Notes: generated by a model from the letters alone, not told the origin. Counted from the stretch's first letter, positions 15,565 through 24,885 are shown. The stretch: DNA of 64,000 nt from CAVQWH01 sp963718685 (GCA_963718685.1 OY970356.1:558001-622000), one strand, 5' to 3'. Program-made: numbers and translations.

Positions 15565-18366
15565 TTAGCTACAGCCGCTGGTGCTACCACAAGTTGTGCA
15601 AACGTAGCAACTACCTGAACGTTGAGTAATGTTACCACAATTGCTACACAACGGTGCGCTACTATCGGCATTTGCGGGTTTGGCGGTGCTCTCAACTTGT
15701 TTTTCAACAGCTACAACCGGCTCGGGTTGAGGATCCGGTTTCTTTTCTACCACTGGCTGCTGCTTTGCCTCTGTAGCTTTTACCTCTTGCGGTTTAGCTT
15801 CGTCAAGCAGACTGGTTTGCTGGGATTCCATTTCAGCCTCCAAGTCTTCCATGGTAGCAAGTCCTAATTCTAGTCGATCATCAATGCTTAAATATTCAAA
15901 AGCTAAGCGGCGGAAAACATAGTCAATAATTGAGCTAGCAGTTTTAATCTCAGGATCATCGGTAGCGCCGAAAGGAGCAAAACTGGTATTACTCAGACCC
16001 TTAACAAAAGCTTTTAGCGGCACGCCGTATTGCAGACCATAACTAATTGAGCGACCGAACGATTCCATCACACCTGCCAAAGTTGAGCCCATTTTAGCTA
16101 CTTGCAAGAACAATTCGCCCGGAGTGCCATCCTCATATTCTCCTACTGTAAAATAGCCGTGCAAATCACCTACTCTGAAGGAGAAAGTTTTCGAGTGGCG
16201 AGCTCTGGGCATATTGCGTCGGATAACTGCTCTGACCACTTTGGTTTCTGCCACTGGCGTATCAGAAGTCTTATCTTCTTTGGATTCCTTGTCGCTAAGA
16301 GGTTGCCCGACCTTAGAGTTATCACGATAAATCGCAATCGCTTTAATCCCTAACTTCCAGGCATCCAAGTGGAGTTGTTCTACGTCTTCAACGGTAGCGC
16401 TTTCTGGCATATTAACTGTCTTGGAAATCGCACCTGAAAGGAAGGGTTGAACAGCGCCCATCATTTTCACATGGCCCATATAGTGGATAGAATTTTCACC
16501 TACAGCCGTAGCGAACACGTCGTAATGTTCCTTTTTAACATGAGGAGCTCCAATCACAGAGCCGCTGTTGTCGTGTATGTATTGCACAATAGCTTCAGCT
16601 TCTTTTTTGTTATATCCTAGAGTTTTTAGCGCTCGAGGTATAGTTTGGTTAACAATGACCATAGAACCACCGCCAACAAGCGTTTTAAACTTGGTTAAGC
16701 TAAAATCAGGCTCTATGCCGGTAGTATCGCAGTCCATCATAAAGCCGATGGTCCCGGTTGGAGCCAAAACAGTAGCCTGAGAGTTGCGTACGCCATGCTT
16801 GGCGCCAAGCTCAACTGCATCATCCCACGCACTGGCTGCAGAGCTAAGTAGCTCTTCTGAAACTAGGCTGGCGTCAACATTACGAACAGCATCACGGTGC
16901 TTTTTCAGCACTCGGTTCATGCCAGCCTTATCTTTACCATAACCAGCGAATGGCCCAACCCGCTTAGCAATTTTTGCACTGGTTGCATAAGCGTAGCCTG
17001 TCATCAATGAAGTTACGGTAGCTGCAACTGCACGGCCTTCTTCGCTATCATACGCCAGCCCTTTAGCCATAAGCATGGCTCCTAAGTTAGCGTAGCCCAT
17101 ACCAAGTTCTCGGTAAGCCCTAGCGTTTTTATCAATACTTTCCGTTGGGTATGCCGAATAGCCTACTAAGATTTCTTGGGCTAAGAACATAACTTCAACG
17201 CTATGACGAAACGCTTCGACATCAAACACGTCGTCATTACCCAGAAACTTCAGTAGGTTTAGGCTTGCTAGGTTACACGCCGAGTTATCAAGGTGCATAT
17301 ACTCCGAACAAGGATTAGAGCCGTTAATACGGCCAGCTTTGGGCGTGGTGTGCCAATCATTGATGATGGTATCAAACTGCAACCCAGGATCGGCGCTTTC
17401 CCACGCAGCTTCGGCAATTTCTCGCCAAAGTTTACGGGCTGGAAGAGTTTTGTAGGTCTTTTTGGCCTTTACACCAACTAGTCCCCATTCTTCGTCATTT
17501 TCAAGCGCTTTCATAAATTTATCAGTTACGCGCACAGAGTTATTTGCATTTTGATATTGGATCGAGATTGAATCACGACCGTTTAACCCCATATCAAACC
17601 CTGATTGCTCTAAGACGTGAGCTTTGCGCTCTTCGCGCGCCTTACACCAAATAAACTCTTCTACGTCAGGGTGATCGATATTAAGAATCACCATCTTGGC
17701 GGCACGGCGGGTTTTGCCGCCGCTTTTAATCGCGCCAGCTGAACTATCGGCACCGCGCATAAAGCTCAGCGGTCCAGAAGCTTTGCCGCCGCTTGAGCTT
17801 AAGGATTCGTAAGAAGAGCGCAAGGAACTGACATTTAACCCGGAGCCTGATCCTCCTTTAAAAATTAGTCCTTCTTCGCGGTACCAATTTAGAATTGAAG
17901 GCATAGTATCTTCAACCTTTAGTATAAAACAAGCGCTTGCCTGTTGAGCGCGATCCGGCGTACCAATATTAAACCAAACCGGACTATTAAAAGCTGCTCG
18001 CTGAGTAGCTAAAATGTACTTTAATTCCGCGTTAAAAGTATCTGCCTCTGTTTCGTCGATAAAATACCCATTATCGTAACCATGTTTAGTAATCGTATCC
18101 GCAACACGGCCAACCAGCTGACGCAAGCTTTTTTCGCGCTGGTCGGTGCCTGGAGTACCATAAAAATACTTCTGAGCCACGATATTAATAGCGTTTTGAC
18201 TCCAAAAATCAGGGAATTCCATCCCCTTTTGTTCAAATACTACTTCCCCACTACCAGGGTTAACAATTTTTGCATCGCGCTCTACCCAACTAAGCATGTC
18301 ATACGGATCAACCCCTTCATCCGTAAAGTGACGAGCTAACGCCAACGATGATATTGTTTGTGCCAT
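15565..18366 (-). CDS. nrdJ: Adenosylcobalamin-dependent (class II) ribonucleoside-diphosphate reductase
   Basis: Makes deoxyribonucleotides using a B12-derived radical; no separate radical subunit is needed. 933 residues. Recognisable blocks: RAAFNSPVWFN and SACFILKVEDTM near 110-160, GLNVSSLRS near 180, NPCSEYMHLDNSACNLASLN near 355, PTGTIGFMMDCDTTGIEPD near 545. The C-terminus has the cysteine-rich zinc-like tail CSNCG...CYVCTTCGSTSGC used for re-reduction. A Lys/Glu/Pro-rich linker (about 830-905) precedes it. AGGAGGG precedes the ATG. It follows nrdR in one operon. No cobalamin riboswitch is seen before it. Confidence 0.95.
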   Translation of the reverse strand: MAQTISSLALARHFTDEGVDPYDMLSWVERDAKIVNPGSGEVVFEQKGMEFPDFWSQNAINIVAQKYFYGTPGTDQREKSLRQLVGRVADTITKHGYDNGYFIDETEADTFNAELKYILATQRAAFNSPVWFNIGTPDRAQQASACFILKVEDTMPSILNWYREEGLIFKGGSGSGLNVSSLRSSYESLSSSGGKASGPLSFMRGADSSAGAIKSGGKTRRAAKMVILNIDHPDVEEFIWCKAREERKAHVLEQSGFDMGLNGRDSISIQYQNANNSVRVTDKFMKALENDEEWGLVGVKAKKTYKTLPARKLWREIAEAAWESADPGLQFDTIINDWHTTPKAGRINGSNPCSEYMHLDNSACNLASLNLLKFLGNDDVFDVEAFRHSVEVMFLAQEILVGYSAYPTESIDKNARAYRELGMGYANLGAMLMAKGLAYDSEEGRAVAATVTSLMTGYAYATSAKIAKRVGPFAGYGKDKAGMNRVLKKHRDAVRNVDASLVSEELLSSAASAWDDAVELGAKHGVRNSQATVLAPTGTIGFMMDCDTTGIEPDFSLTKFKTLVGGGSMVIVNQTIPRALKTLGYNKKEAEAIVQYIHDNSGSVIGAPHVKKEHYDVFATAVGENSIHYMGHVKMMGAVQPFLSGAISKTVNMPESATVEDVEQLHLDAWKLGIKAIAIYRDNSKVGQPLSDKESKEDKTSDTPVAETKVVRAVIRRNMPRARHSKTFSFRVGDLHGYFTVGEYEDGTPGELFLQVAKMGSTLAGVMESFGRSISYGLQYGVPLKAFVKGLSNTSFAPFGATDDPEIKTASSIIDYVFRRLAFEYLSIDDRLELGLATMEDLEAEMESQQTSLLDEAKPQEVKATEAKQQPVVEKKPDPQPEPVVAVEKQVESTAKPANADSSAPLCSNCGNITQRSGSCYVCTTCGSTSGCS

Positions 18367-18416
18367 AGTGTTCCCTCCTGTTTATTATTTTTGTATACCC
18401 TTTATTGTTTATTTTT

Positions 18417-18453
18417 TTATTAAAAAGCTCCTCCCTATTTAGCTTTTTAATAA
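18417..18453. repeat. Perfect 13-bp inverted repeat between nrdR and nrdJ
   Basis: TTATTAAAAAGCT (18417-18429) and AGCTTTTTAATAA (18441-18453) pair perfectly around an 11-nt loop. On the minus strand it is followed by an A-rich, not U-rich, stretch, so it is a poor terminator; it could stabilise or segment the nrdR-nrdJ mRNA. Confidence 0.6.
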
Positions 18454-18476
18454 AACTCTTTTAACTTATCAAAAGC

Positions 18477-18929
18477 TCAGCTTTTCTTAAATTGACGCAG
18501 AACCGCCTCAAACTCTTTTACGTCTTTAAACTCTTGATATACGCTAGCAAAACGCACATATGCTACCTGATTCAGCTTGGATAATTCCTCTAATACTAAA
18601 TCACCAATTTGACGTGACGGAATTTCGTTTTCGCCGCAAGCGTATAAAGCGTTTTCTACCCGTGCTACCACTTTTTCTACCTCCACCTCAGAAGATAAAA
18701 ACTTACCAACCGATCTGTGGATAGCGGCAAACAGCTTATGACGATCAAATAATTCTTTGACGCCATCCTTTTTTACTACTATTAAATTAGGTCGTTCAAC
18801 TCGCTCGTAAGTGGTAAACCGATGCTTGCAGTCCAAGCATTCGCGACGACGACGAATTGCTTCGCCATCAGATGCCTCGCGCGATTCAATAACTTTAGAA
18901 CGAATTCCATGACAATGTGGGCACTTCAT
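18477..18929 (-). CDS. nrdR: Ribonucleotide reductase repressor NrdR
   Basis: Zinc-ribbon/ATP-cone repressor that senses dATP/ATP and blocks RNR genes. 150 residues: zinc ribbon CPHC...CLDC (residues 3-34), RRRRECLDCKHRFTTYER, then the ATP-cone (about 50-140, VVKKDGVKELFDRHKL). It ends in TGA, confirming UGA as a stop here. It lies upstream of nrdJ, and NrdR-box-like sequences precede it, so it probably controls itself and nrdJ together. Confidence 0.96.
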   Translation of the reverse strand: MKCPHCHGIRSKVIESREASDGEAIRRRRECLDCKHRFTTYERVERPNLIVVKKDGVKELFDRHKLFAAIHRSVGKFLSSEVEVEKVVARVENALYACGENEIPSRQIGDLVLEELSKLNQVAYVRFASVYQEFKDVKEFEAVLRQFKKS

Positions 18930-19002
18930 ATAACCAAAGCTTCTCCTTGCTTTTGATGTGTTAACGGTTTCTCTACACCCTATTTTTTGATTTTTACGAT
19001 GT

Positions 19003-19067
19003 AGCTATATTGTAGTGTAACCCCACATATGCTAACTTGCAATAGTTTTTGACACAACATGTAGTGT
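19003..19067 (-). promoter_or_regulatory. NrdR-box-like operator and promoter of nrdR-nrdJ
   Basis: The minus strand reads ACACTACATGTTGTGT at 19052-19067, 14 of 16 positions agreeing with the NrdR box as I remember it. A second, degenerate copy sharing ACACTACA lies at 19003-19018. A promoter fits between: TTGCAA (19037-19042), 17-nt spacer, TACACT (19014-19019), so the second half-box covers the -10. The 49-bp spacing is wider than the usual three helical turns. Confidence 0.65.
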
Positions 19068-19077
19068 TTTCGACAAT

Positions 19078-20343
19078 TTAAGAGTCGTTATCGCTGTCGT
19101 CAGACTTATCTTTTTTGTTTTTCTTATCTTTTTTAGATTTTTTGCGACGACGCAGAAAAGCCGGAGTATCCGATTCCTCGTTCTCATTGTCATCATATTG
19201 CCAAATATTCTTTTGCTCGCTGTCATCAGCCAACGAGCCAGTGGCCTTAGGCTGATCTAAGTTCATATCAATATTATTAATATCTGCTTCATCTACCGAA
19301 GGTTCGTTAGTCTCTTGAGTAGCGGGAGTAGAGCCATCTGCACTTGCATCTTCGCCAAGAGGAGCTGGAGATTGTGATCTAAAGTACGCAGAATCAAAGC
19401 CAGTTGCAATAACAGTAACCACTAGTTCATCTTCTATTTCCGGCTTTAGGGTAGCCCCGAAAATAATGTTAGCATCAGGTGCTACGGCGCTGGTAATAAT
19501 TTCAGCTGCTTCCTGGATTTCACTCATACTCATATCGTAGCCGCCCGCCACATTAAATAGCACGCCTTTTGCACCATCAATTGAAACTTCAATCAGTGGA
19601 GACTCAATGGCTTGCTGAGCAGCTTTTTGAGCCCTATCATCACCGCTGGCACGCCCAATCCCCATAAGCGCGCTGCCGGCATTGCTCATAATAGCTTTAA
19701 CATCGGCAAAATCTAGATTAATAAGTCCGTGCTCGGTGATAAGTTCAGAAATACCTTGGACACCTTGGCGTAAAACGTCGTCTGCAATCTTAAAAGTCTC
19801 AAGCAATGGTGTGCGGCGATCAATAGTTTGCAGTAAACGATCGTTAGGAATGGTAATCAAGGTATCAACCTGTCGCCCTAAATTAGTAATAGCCCATTCG
19901 GCGTTTTGTCGGCGTTTTTCGCCCTCAAAACTAAACGGTTTGGTTGCTACGCCCACTACCAACACGCCAAGCTCTCGGGCAACTTCAGCTACCACGTGAC
20001 CAGCTCCAGAGCCTGTACCGCCTCCGGCTCCAATAGTTACAAATGCCATATCGGCACCTTCTAAGGCTTTCTTTATTTCTTCTTTAGATTCTTGGGCAGC
20101 CGCTTCACCAACTTTAGGGTCAGCTCCAGCACCTAAACCTCGAGTAGTATCCCGTCCGATATGGATTTTAACATCAGCTTTAGAGTTATGTAATGCCTGT
20201 GCGTCAGCGTTAATAGCTACAAATTGCACACCATGCAAACCAACGTCTTTCATCCTATTAATAGCCGCGCCGCCAGCGCCGCCAATTCCAACCACCTTAA
20301 TATTGGCAAAGGTTTCTATTTCAGCTGGTTTGACCTCAGGCAT
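19078..20343 (-). CDS. ftsZ: Cell division protein FtsZ
   Basis: Tubulin-like GTPase forming the division ring. The GTP signature GGGTGSG is at 107-113, with NADAQAL near 45 and the GTPase domain to about 320. An acidic linker (about 330-390) is followed by the conserved C-terminal peptide as DTPAFLRRR, the FtsA/partner-binding site. Unusually about 20 residues of Lys/Asp-rich tail (KKSKKDKKNKKDKSDD...) follow it. AGGGGG precedes the ATG, and it has its own promoter between ftsA and ftsZ. Confidence 0.97.
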   Translation of the reverse strand: MPEVKPAEIETFANIKVVGIGGAGGAAINRMKDVGLHGVQFVAINADAQALHNSKADVKIHIGRDTTRGLGAGADPKVGEAAAQESKEEIKKALEGADMAFVTIGAGGGTGSGAGHVVAEVARELGVLVVGVATKPFSFEGEKRRQNAEWAITNLGRQVDTLITIPNDRLLQTIDRRTPLLETFKIADDVLRQGVQGISELITEHGLINLDFADVKAIMSNAGSALMGIGRASGDDRAQKAAQQAIESPLIEVSIDGAKGVLFNVAGGYDMSMSEIQEAAEIITSAVAPDANIIFGATLKPEIEDELVVTVIATGFDSAYFRSQSPAPLGEDASADGSTPATQETNEPSVDEADINNIDMNLDQPKATGSLADDSEQKNIWQYDDNENEESDTPAFLRRRKKSKKDKKNKKDKSDDSDNDS

Positions 20344-20376
20344 TGTTACTGTCCCCCTCTGTTTTATTCACTTGTC

Positions 20377-20405
20377 AGTATACACCTTATTTTCACTCAC
20401 AACAA
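20377..20405 (-). promoter_or_regulatory. ftsZ promoter
   Basis: Minus strand TTGTTG (20400-20405), 17-nt spacer, TATACT (20377-20382), about 33 nt before the ftsZ start, in the gap after ftsA. Confidence 0.65.
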
Positions 20406-20408
20406 ACA

Positions 20409-21659
20409 TTATGAGCGGAATTTTCCTATTAGACGGCCGACTTTATTGGCCACATCTTTGACTGCTTTGGAACTTTGACCGGACTTGCTGGTTTTATGTT
20501 TAGACTTAGCGCTATCTTCAGCATCCAACAACATTAATCCAAGCGCAGAAGCAAAGGCCGGATGGTTAACATTTTCAGCGACTCCGCTAAATCCGCTTGG
20601 CTTACCAACCCTGGCAGCTAACTGCAAAGCTTTCTTAGCATATTCTTCTATGCCCTTTAGCTCGGCAGTACCGCCCGTTAGTACAACTCCGCCAGGAAGT
20701 TTGGCCGCCCGGCCAATTGATTTTAGTTCTTTATTAATTTGTTCAAAAATTTCTTCTAGCCGTGCTTCAACAATTTCGTCAACTTCTTTAATATCGAATT
20801 CGTGTGTTGACTTGCCTACTTTGACACTAGCGTTTTTGTCGTCTTTGCCGCGTAAACTCTGCTCTGCGACTGCCGAACTTAGCTTTACTTTCTCGGCTAC
20901 GTCTAAATCAGTCTTTAAGCCAATTGCCAAGTCGTTAGTAATGTTAATGCCGCCTACCGGTAGCACGGCAATGTGTTGCAAATCACCTTCTTCGTAAACT
21001 GCGATGTTAGTGGTAGCCCCGCCAATATCAATCAGCGCTACACCGTTTTCAATTTGCTGATCCGTTAAAACTGCGCGGGCAGACGCTAAGCTATCTAGCA
21101 CCGTGTTATTGGTGGCAGTTTGCGTCATCTCCAATATTTTAAGTACGTTTTTAATATGGGGCGTTAGAGCGGTGATAACATAGGCATCCACTTCCAGACG
21201 AACGCCGGTCATACCCACCGGATCTTTAATATTGTCTTGACCGTCAAGCTGATAATTACGAGGCGCAACTTCCAAGATTTCTCGGTTCGCAGGCAATTGA
21301 AGCACAGTAGCCGCCTCTTCCACTCGCGCTAAATCATCTTCACTGATTTCATGTCCTTGGGCGCCCACAGCTACCACGCCTTTAGAGCTCATGCCTATGA
21401 CATGCGTGCCATTCACGCTTATAGTAGCCACATTAACATGATGGCCAGACATTCTTTCGGCGTCTTCTAGAGCTTTATCAACTGCTTGAGCCACATGGGC
21501 TAAGTCTACAACCGTACCTTTGCGCATGCCATTACTGGCTGACTGGCCCAACCCAATTATCGTAGGAACTTGAGCACCATCTTCGACGTGGCCAATGACA
21601 CATCGCACAGTTGTAGTGCCTATATCAAGACCAACGGCATATCTAGCTTGTTCTTGCAT
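20409..21659 (-). CDS. ftsA: Cell division protein FtsA
   Basis: Actin-like protein tethering FtsZ to the membrane. GLDIGTTTVRCV (about 10-21) is the phosphate 1 loop; the 1C subdomain follows (about 85-165); ALIDIGGATTNIAVYE is phosphate 2; GGVVLTGGTAELKGIEEYA is the adenosine motif. The C-terminal KDVANKVGRLIGKF can form the amphipathic membrane helix. 416 residues, typical. A good promoter (TTGCCA, 18-nt spacer, TATACT) ends 9 nt before ATG 21659 with no Shine-Dalgarno, so a nearly leaderless mRNA is expected. Confidence 0.97.
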   Translation of the reverse strand: MQEQARYAVGLDIGTTTVRCVIGHVEDGAQVPTIIGLGQSASNGMRKGTVVDLAHVAQAVDKALEDAERMSGHHVNVATISVNGTHVIGMSSKGVVAVGAQGHEISEDDLARVEEAATVLQLPANREILEVAPRNYQLDGQDNIKDPVGMTGVRLEVDAYVITALTPHIKNVLKILEMTQTATNNTVLDSLASARAVLTDQQIENGVALIDIGGATTNIAVYEEGDLQHIAVLPVGGINITNDLAIGLKTDLDVAEKVKLSSAVAEQSLRGKDDKNASVKVGKSTHEFDIKEVDEIVEARLEEIFEQINKELKSIGRAAKLPGGVVLTGGTAELKGIEEYAKKALQLAARVGKPSGFSGVAENVNHPAFASALGLMLLDAEDSAKSKHKTSKSGQSSKAVKDVANKVGRLIGKFRS

Positions 21660-21704
21660 ATTAAAGCTAGTATAGCGCTAGTAGCTACTTGGTGGCAACT
21701 TTTC

Positions 21705-22463
21705 TTATTCGGCTAAACTTGTAAGGATTTCGTAACCGTTTTCAGTAATCAACGCGGTATGTTCAAAATGAGCCGCTAGGCTGCCGTCGCGAGTTCGAAT
21801 TGTCCAGCCGTCATCATCAGTTTTTATAGCCGCCTTTCCCAGGGTAGCCATGGGCTCAAGCGCAATAGTCATACCAGCCTGTAAGCGAGATCCGCTGCCA
21901 GGTCGTCCATAATTAGGAATATCGGGCATTTCGTGAAGATTGTGGCCAACCCCATGCCCTACAAGTTCTTGCACGATACCTAATTTCGCTTTGCGTAGAA
22001 CTGATTCAACGGCCGCTCCGATATCACCAACCGTTACATTGTCATGAAGTGCTTCCAAACCAGCACGTAAACTCGCCTCGGTGGCTTGTAGGAGCCGCTT
22101 TTTATCGCCGCCGGCTTCTTCGCCGACTATCATCGTAAAAGCGCTGTCGCTAATCATTCCGTTATAGACCACTCCAAAGTCAAAGCTGACCAAGTCGCCT
22201 TTTTTAAATGGTTGGTCGTTGGGGATTCCATGTACTACTTCATCGTTTACTGAAATACAAATGACATCCGAAAATCCGTTATAGCCTTTAAAAGCCGACT
22301 TGACCCCTAGACTTTTTAATTCGTTATTCACTAGCTGCGCAACATCTACTCCGCTTACTCCAGGTTGCACAAAACCGCGTATTTTCTGTAAAATCGAGGC
22401 TGTCATTTGGCCGCTAATTCGCAAGTTAGCCAACTCGATAGTAGTTTTTACACTAGTGAACAC
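21705..22463 (-). CDS. map: Methionine aminopeptidase type I
   Basis: Removes the initiator methionine after deformylation. 252 residues. Metal ligands are visible: Asp in SFDFGVVYNG, Asp in ISDSAF, His in GHGVGHNLHE, Glu in ALEPMA, Glu in HFEHTALIT. The substrate His in VVHGIPND is present. It overlaps the end of adk by 16 nt, so the two are probably translationally coupled. The adk-map pair is normally next to secY; here it lies between yqeY and ftsA. Def, which acts before it, is encoded at 29575. Confidence 0.97.
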   Translation of the reverse strand: MFTSVKTTIELANLRISGQMTASILQKIRGFVQPGVSGVDVAQLVNNELKSLGVKSAFKGYNGFSDVICISVNDEVVHGIPNDQPFKKGDLVSFDFGVVYNGMISDSAFTMIVGEEAGGDKKRLLQATEASLRAGLEALHDNVTVGDIGAAVESVLRKAKLGIVQELVGHGVGHNLHEMPDIPNYGRPGSGSRLQAGMTIALEPMATLGKAAIKTDDDGWTIRTRDGSLAAHFEHTALITENGYEILTSLAE

Positions 22464-22996
22464 GCTTTGAGCTCCGCTTCAACCCGATCGTGCACTTGCC
22501 CCACCGTACCGGTGCCATCGATATGTGATATTCGTATATTTTGATCTGTAAAATAAGTTAAAATCGGGTAAATTTCTTGGCGGTATAGTTTAAGGCGCTC
22601 TTCAATGGCTTTTGGTTCGTCATCCTTACGACCGCGTACTTTAAGGCGTTTTATCAACTCTTCACGCGGAACTTCTAAAACAATTGCCAAAGCGATTGAG
22701 CGCTGGTGTTGGGGCTGGGAATTAATTAACCATTGAGCTTGCGTCAATTGTCTTGGAAATCCATCTAGGATAAGATGGTCAATGTCTTTTGAACGTTGCA
22801 GGGCATCGCCAACAATATTGTTCACTTTTTTCGGATCAACCAAGTCACCTTTTTGCATTTCTTTAATTAACTCCGTGTCATGAGTATCACGTAACAACTG
22901 ACCAGCGCTTAGCCACCGCCACTCATGACGTGCTGCCAGAATCTGCCCTTGCACACTTTTACCCGCTCCTGACGGGCCAAAAAATATAATCATCAA
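22448..22996 (-). CDS. adk: Adenylate kinase, short-LID form
   Basis: Interconverts AMP, ADP and ATP. P-loop GPSGAGKS at 7-14, DGFPR near 98, and RLKVRGRKDDEP in the LID region. At 182 residues it is shorter than the 215-residue bacterial enzyme: the LID insert and its zinc cysteines are missing, as in short-type adenylate kinases. It begins 3 nt after yqeY ends and overlaps map. Confidence 0.93.
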   Translation of the reverse strand: MMIIFFGPSGAGKSVQGQILAARHEWRWLSAGQLLRDTHDTELIKEMQKGDLVDPKKVNNIVGDALQRSKDIDHLILDGFPRQLTQAQWLINSQPQHQRSIALAIVLEVPREELIKRLKVRGRKDDEPKAIEERLKLYRQEIYPILTYFTDQNIRISHIDGTGTVGQVHDRVEAELKACSLV

Positions 22997-22999
22997 ATT

Positions 23000-23446
23000 T
23001 TATTGTAGCTTGGCTTTAGCAAGTTTGGCAATTACGCTGCCATCGGCGCTGTTGCCGGCCTTTGATCTAACTGCACCAATAACCTTACCTATGTCTTTTG
23101 CAGTACTGGCTCCCGTTTGAGCAATAGCCTCTTCAACTAGCTGCACAATTTCTTCTTCACTCAACTGGTCGGGCAAGTAACCTTGAATAACATCTTTTTC
23201 TTGACGTTCTTTATCGGCCGCTTCTTGGTTGCCACCTTTTTCATAAAGCTGCGCAGCTTCTTCGCGTTTCTTAGCTTCCTTGGCAAGCAAGGTTTCAATT
23301 TCCTCGTCACTTAAACCAGACTCGCGTTTGCCGCTGGCAATTTCTTGGTTTAAAACCGCCGATTTTAAACCCTTGAGCGTATCAACTAAAAAACTATCGC
23401 GCGCTAGCATAGCGGCTTTTAAGTCTTGGGCCATCTTGTCTTTCAT
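23000..23446 (-). CDS. GatB/YqeY domain protein
   Basis: 148-residue YqeY-family protein: LKAAMLARDSFLVDTLKGLKSAV at the start, the EAAQLYEKGGNQEAADKE segment, a YLPDQLSEEE linker, and the C-terminal three-helix domain with DIGKVIGAV and GSVIAKLAK. The C-terminal domain resembles the tRNA-binding tail of GatB. It starts immediately after rpsU ends, a common bacterial pairing. Exact role unknown; tRNA-dependent amidation is suspected from the homology only. Confidence 0.9.
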   Translation of the reverse strand: MKDKMAQDLKAAMLARDSFLVDTLKGLKSAVLNQEIASGKRESGLSDEEIETLLAKEAKKREEAAQLYEKGGNQEAADKERQEKDVIQGYLPDQLSEEEIVQLVEEAIAQTGASTAKDIGKVIGAVRSKAGNSADGSVIAKLAKAKLQ

Positions 23447-23662
23447 TTATTTGATGCCAAGCCGAGTTTTGAGCAGCTTATCGGCTTTGCGTTGCTTGCG
23501 AATAATAGCTTTTTTGCGACGCTCGGTTTTACTTATAGGCTTAGAAAACCGTTGGTTATTTTTTGCCACTGCTAATACACCGCTTTGTAAAACTTTGCGG
23601 TTAAAACGGCGAACAATATTTTCATTCGCTTCATTACTGTCTTTTCGTGTAACTTGTACCAT
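23447..23662 (-). CDS. rpsU: 30S ribosomal protein S21
   Basis: 71-residue basic protein with the bS21 pattern VTRKDSNEANENIVRRFNRKV near the start and a Lys/Arg-rich C-terminus (KTERRKKAIIRKQRKADK). S21 helps bring mRNA to the anti-Shine-Dalgarno region; the 16S gene here keeps a full CCTCC at its 3' end. First gene of the rpsU-yqeY-adk-map run. A TTTACA, 18-nt spacer, TACTCT promoter ends 8 nt before the ATG. Confidence 0.93.
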   Translation of the reverse strand: MVQVTRKDSNEANENIVRRFNRKVLQSGVLAVAKNNQRFSKPISKTERRKKAIIRKQRKADKLLKTRLGIK

Positions 23663-23711
23663 AGATATTTAGAGTAGCACAACAGAGACATTATTGTAAA
23701 TAGCCACAAGA

Positions 23712-23750
23712 AGCTAGTGCTTGCTAGCTATTTACTTTTCCTCGTATAAT
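23712..23750 (+). promoter_or_regulatory. Promoter with overlapping inverted repeat
   Basis: TTGCTA (23721-23726), 18-nt spacer, TATAAT (23745-23750), reading into the gene at 23758. The -35 lies in the inverted repeat AGCTAG/CTAGCT (23712-23717, 23724-23729), which could be an operator. Confidence 0.65.
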
Positions 23751-23757
23751 TCTAGAT

Positions 23758-24885
23758 ATGCTTTACGAAGGCCGGCGTTTTACCATGTCAGAGGAGGGCC
23801 AAGAACTGGCTTCACGCCTGGATGAAGTTGTTGAGCCAAGCGAGAAAGATAAAGGCTCTCTTGTTAAAGAACATTTTGAAAAATATAAAGAGCTTGAAGA
23901 GCAAGAGGCAATTTGGCAAGAAGCTCGTGATTTATTAGGGAACGATCAAAAAGAAGATTTATTATTCATATTAGGTAGGCTTTTATCTGAAACGCCCCGA
24001 AGTTGGGGCATCGAAAGCACTCGCCCACCCGAAAACTTACTGGGTATACCAGATATCGCAAGATACATAGAAGTCTTGCCTTTGTATGATGCATCAGTAT
24101 TAATCGGGACAGAAGGCGCTGAACTTCTAGAAAAACATCCTGAAATTGAAAAGCTATTAAAAGAACTCTATACAAACAGCCGCCTGGCAAACGCAGCTTT
24201 CCTTGGCGCATACCTCTTGCAAGAGCCCACTATGCCTACACTCGACACACAACTATGCGACGGTGTAGTACGGGAAATATCTTTTGAACCTGACTTTCAC
24301 GGCGACTTTAGAATTGCTGTCGGTGAGTCTTTTAGGCATGGTTCACTTACTCCGCTTGGCGAAAAAGTGCCTTTCGCGCCAGCAGCTGAAAAGAAACTTT
24401 TCGCCGCCTATCACTCGGTCGAGCCAGATATTTTGCTTGCCGCTATGCGCTACTTGGAAATAATTGGCCTAAGCGCTGAGGAGCAAGTTGAGATATATGC
24501 CAATACTCTTGAGAAAGTAAACCCGGATTTACCTAGCGGCAATTTTGCTGACTTTGGAGACGATAACCTCCGACAATATCTTGATGACATTGACGATGAA
24601 GAGTGGTGGCAGAAGAATTTAGAATTTGTGCAAAAAGATAATGTATTGATGCGTTCAGTCGTTGTGCCTGGCCGCGATGATTATTTGTTTATTATTTCTA
24701 TAGACCAAGATCGTTTTGTAATTAAAAATGTATCATCATCTCAATCCGAAGAACTACCCCTTGATAAAGAAGATATTGAAGGCTTTCTTACTTTAATGAT
24801 TTCTTCGCCTGGCGGTCGCACCAGTGCTCACACGCTTGTCGATATGATTATAGCTCGCTTAGACCAGTTAAAACCACACTTATAA
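23758..24885 (+). CDS. Hypothetical protein
   Basis: Unrecognised, 375 residues (366 if ATG 23785 is used, giving MSEEGQEL). Acidic, helical, no membrane segment, no motif known to me. ATG 23758 lies 7 nt after a TATAAT box, so it fits a leaderless start; ATG 23785 has only a weak GAAGG 13 nt upstream. The last 6 bases overlap the stop of recJ on the other strand. No functional inference is possible from the neighbours (rpsU, recJ). Confidence 0.8.
   Translation: MLYEGRRFTMSEEGQELASRLDEVVEPSEKDKGSLVKEHFEKYKELEEQEAIWQEARDLLGNDQKEDLLFILGRLLSETPRSWGIESTRPPENLLGIPDIARYIEVLPLYDASVLIGTEGAELLEKHPEIEKLLKELYTNSRLANAAFLGAYLLQEPTMPTLDTQLCDGVVREISFEPDFHGDFRIAVGESFRHGSLTPLGEKVPFAPAAEKKLFAAYHSVEPDILLAAMRYLEIIGLSAEEQVEIYANTLEKVNPDLPSGNFADFGDDNLRQYLDDIDDEEWWQKNLEFVQKDNVLMRSVVVPGRDDYLFIISIDQDRFVIKNVSSSQSEELPLDKEDIEGFLTLMISSPGGRTSAHTLVDMIIARLDQLKPHL

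Noticed and set aside
18367..18476. Cobalamin riboswitch before nrdJ
   Set aside because: The 110-nt gap has only a simple A/T-rich hairpin and none of the conserved B12-box sequence.
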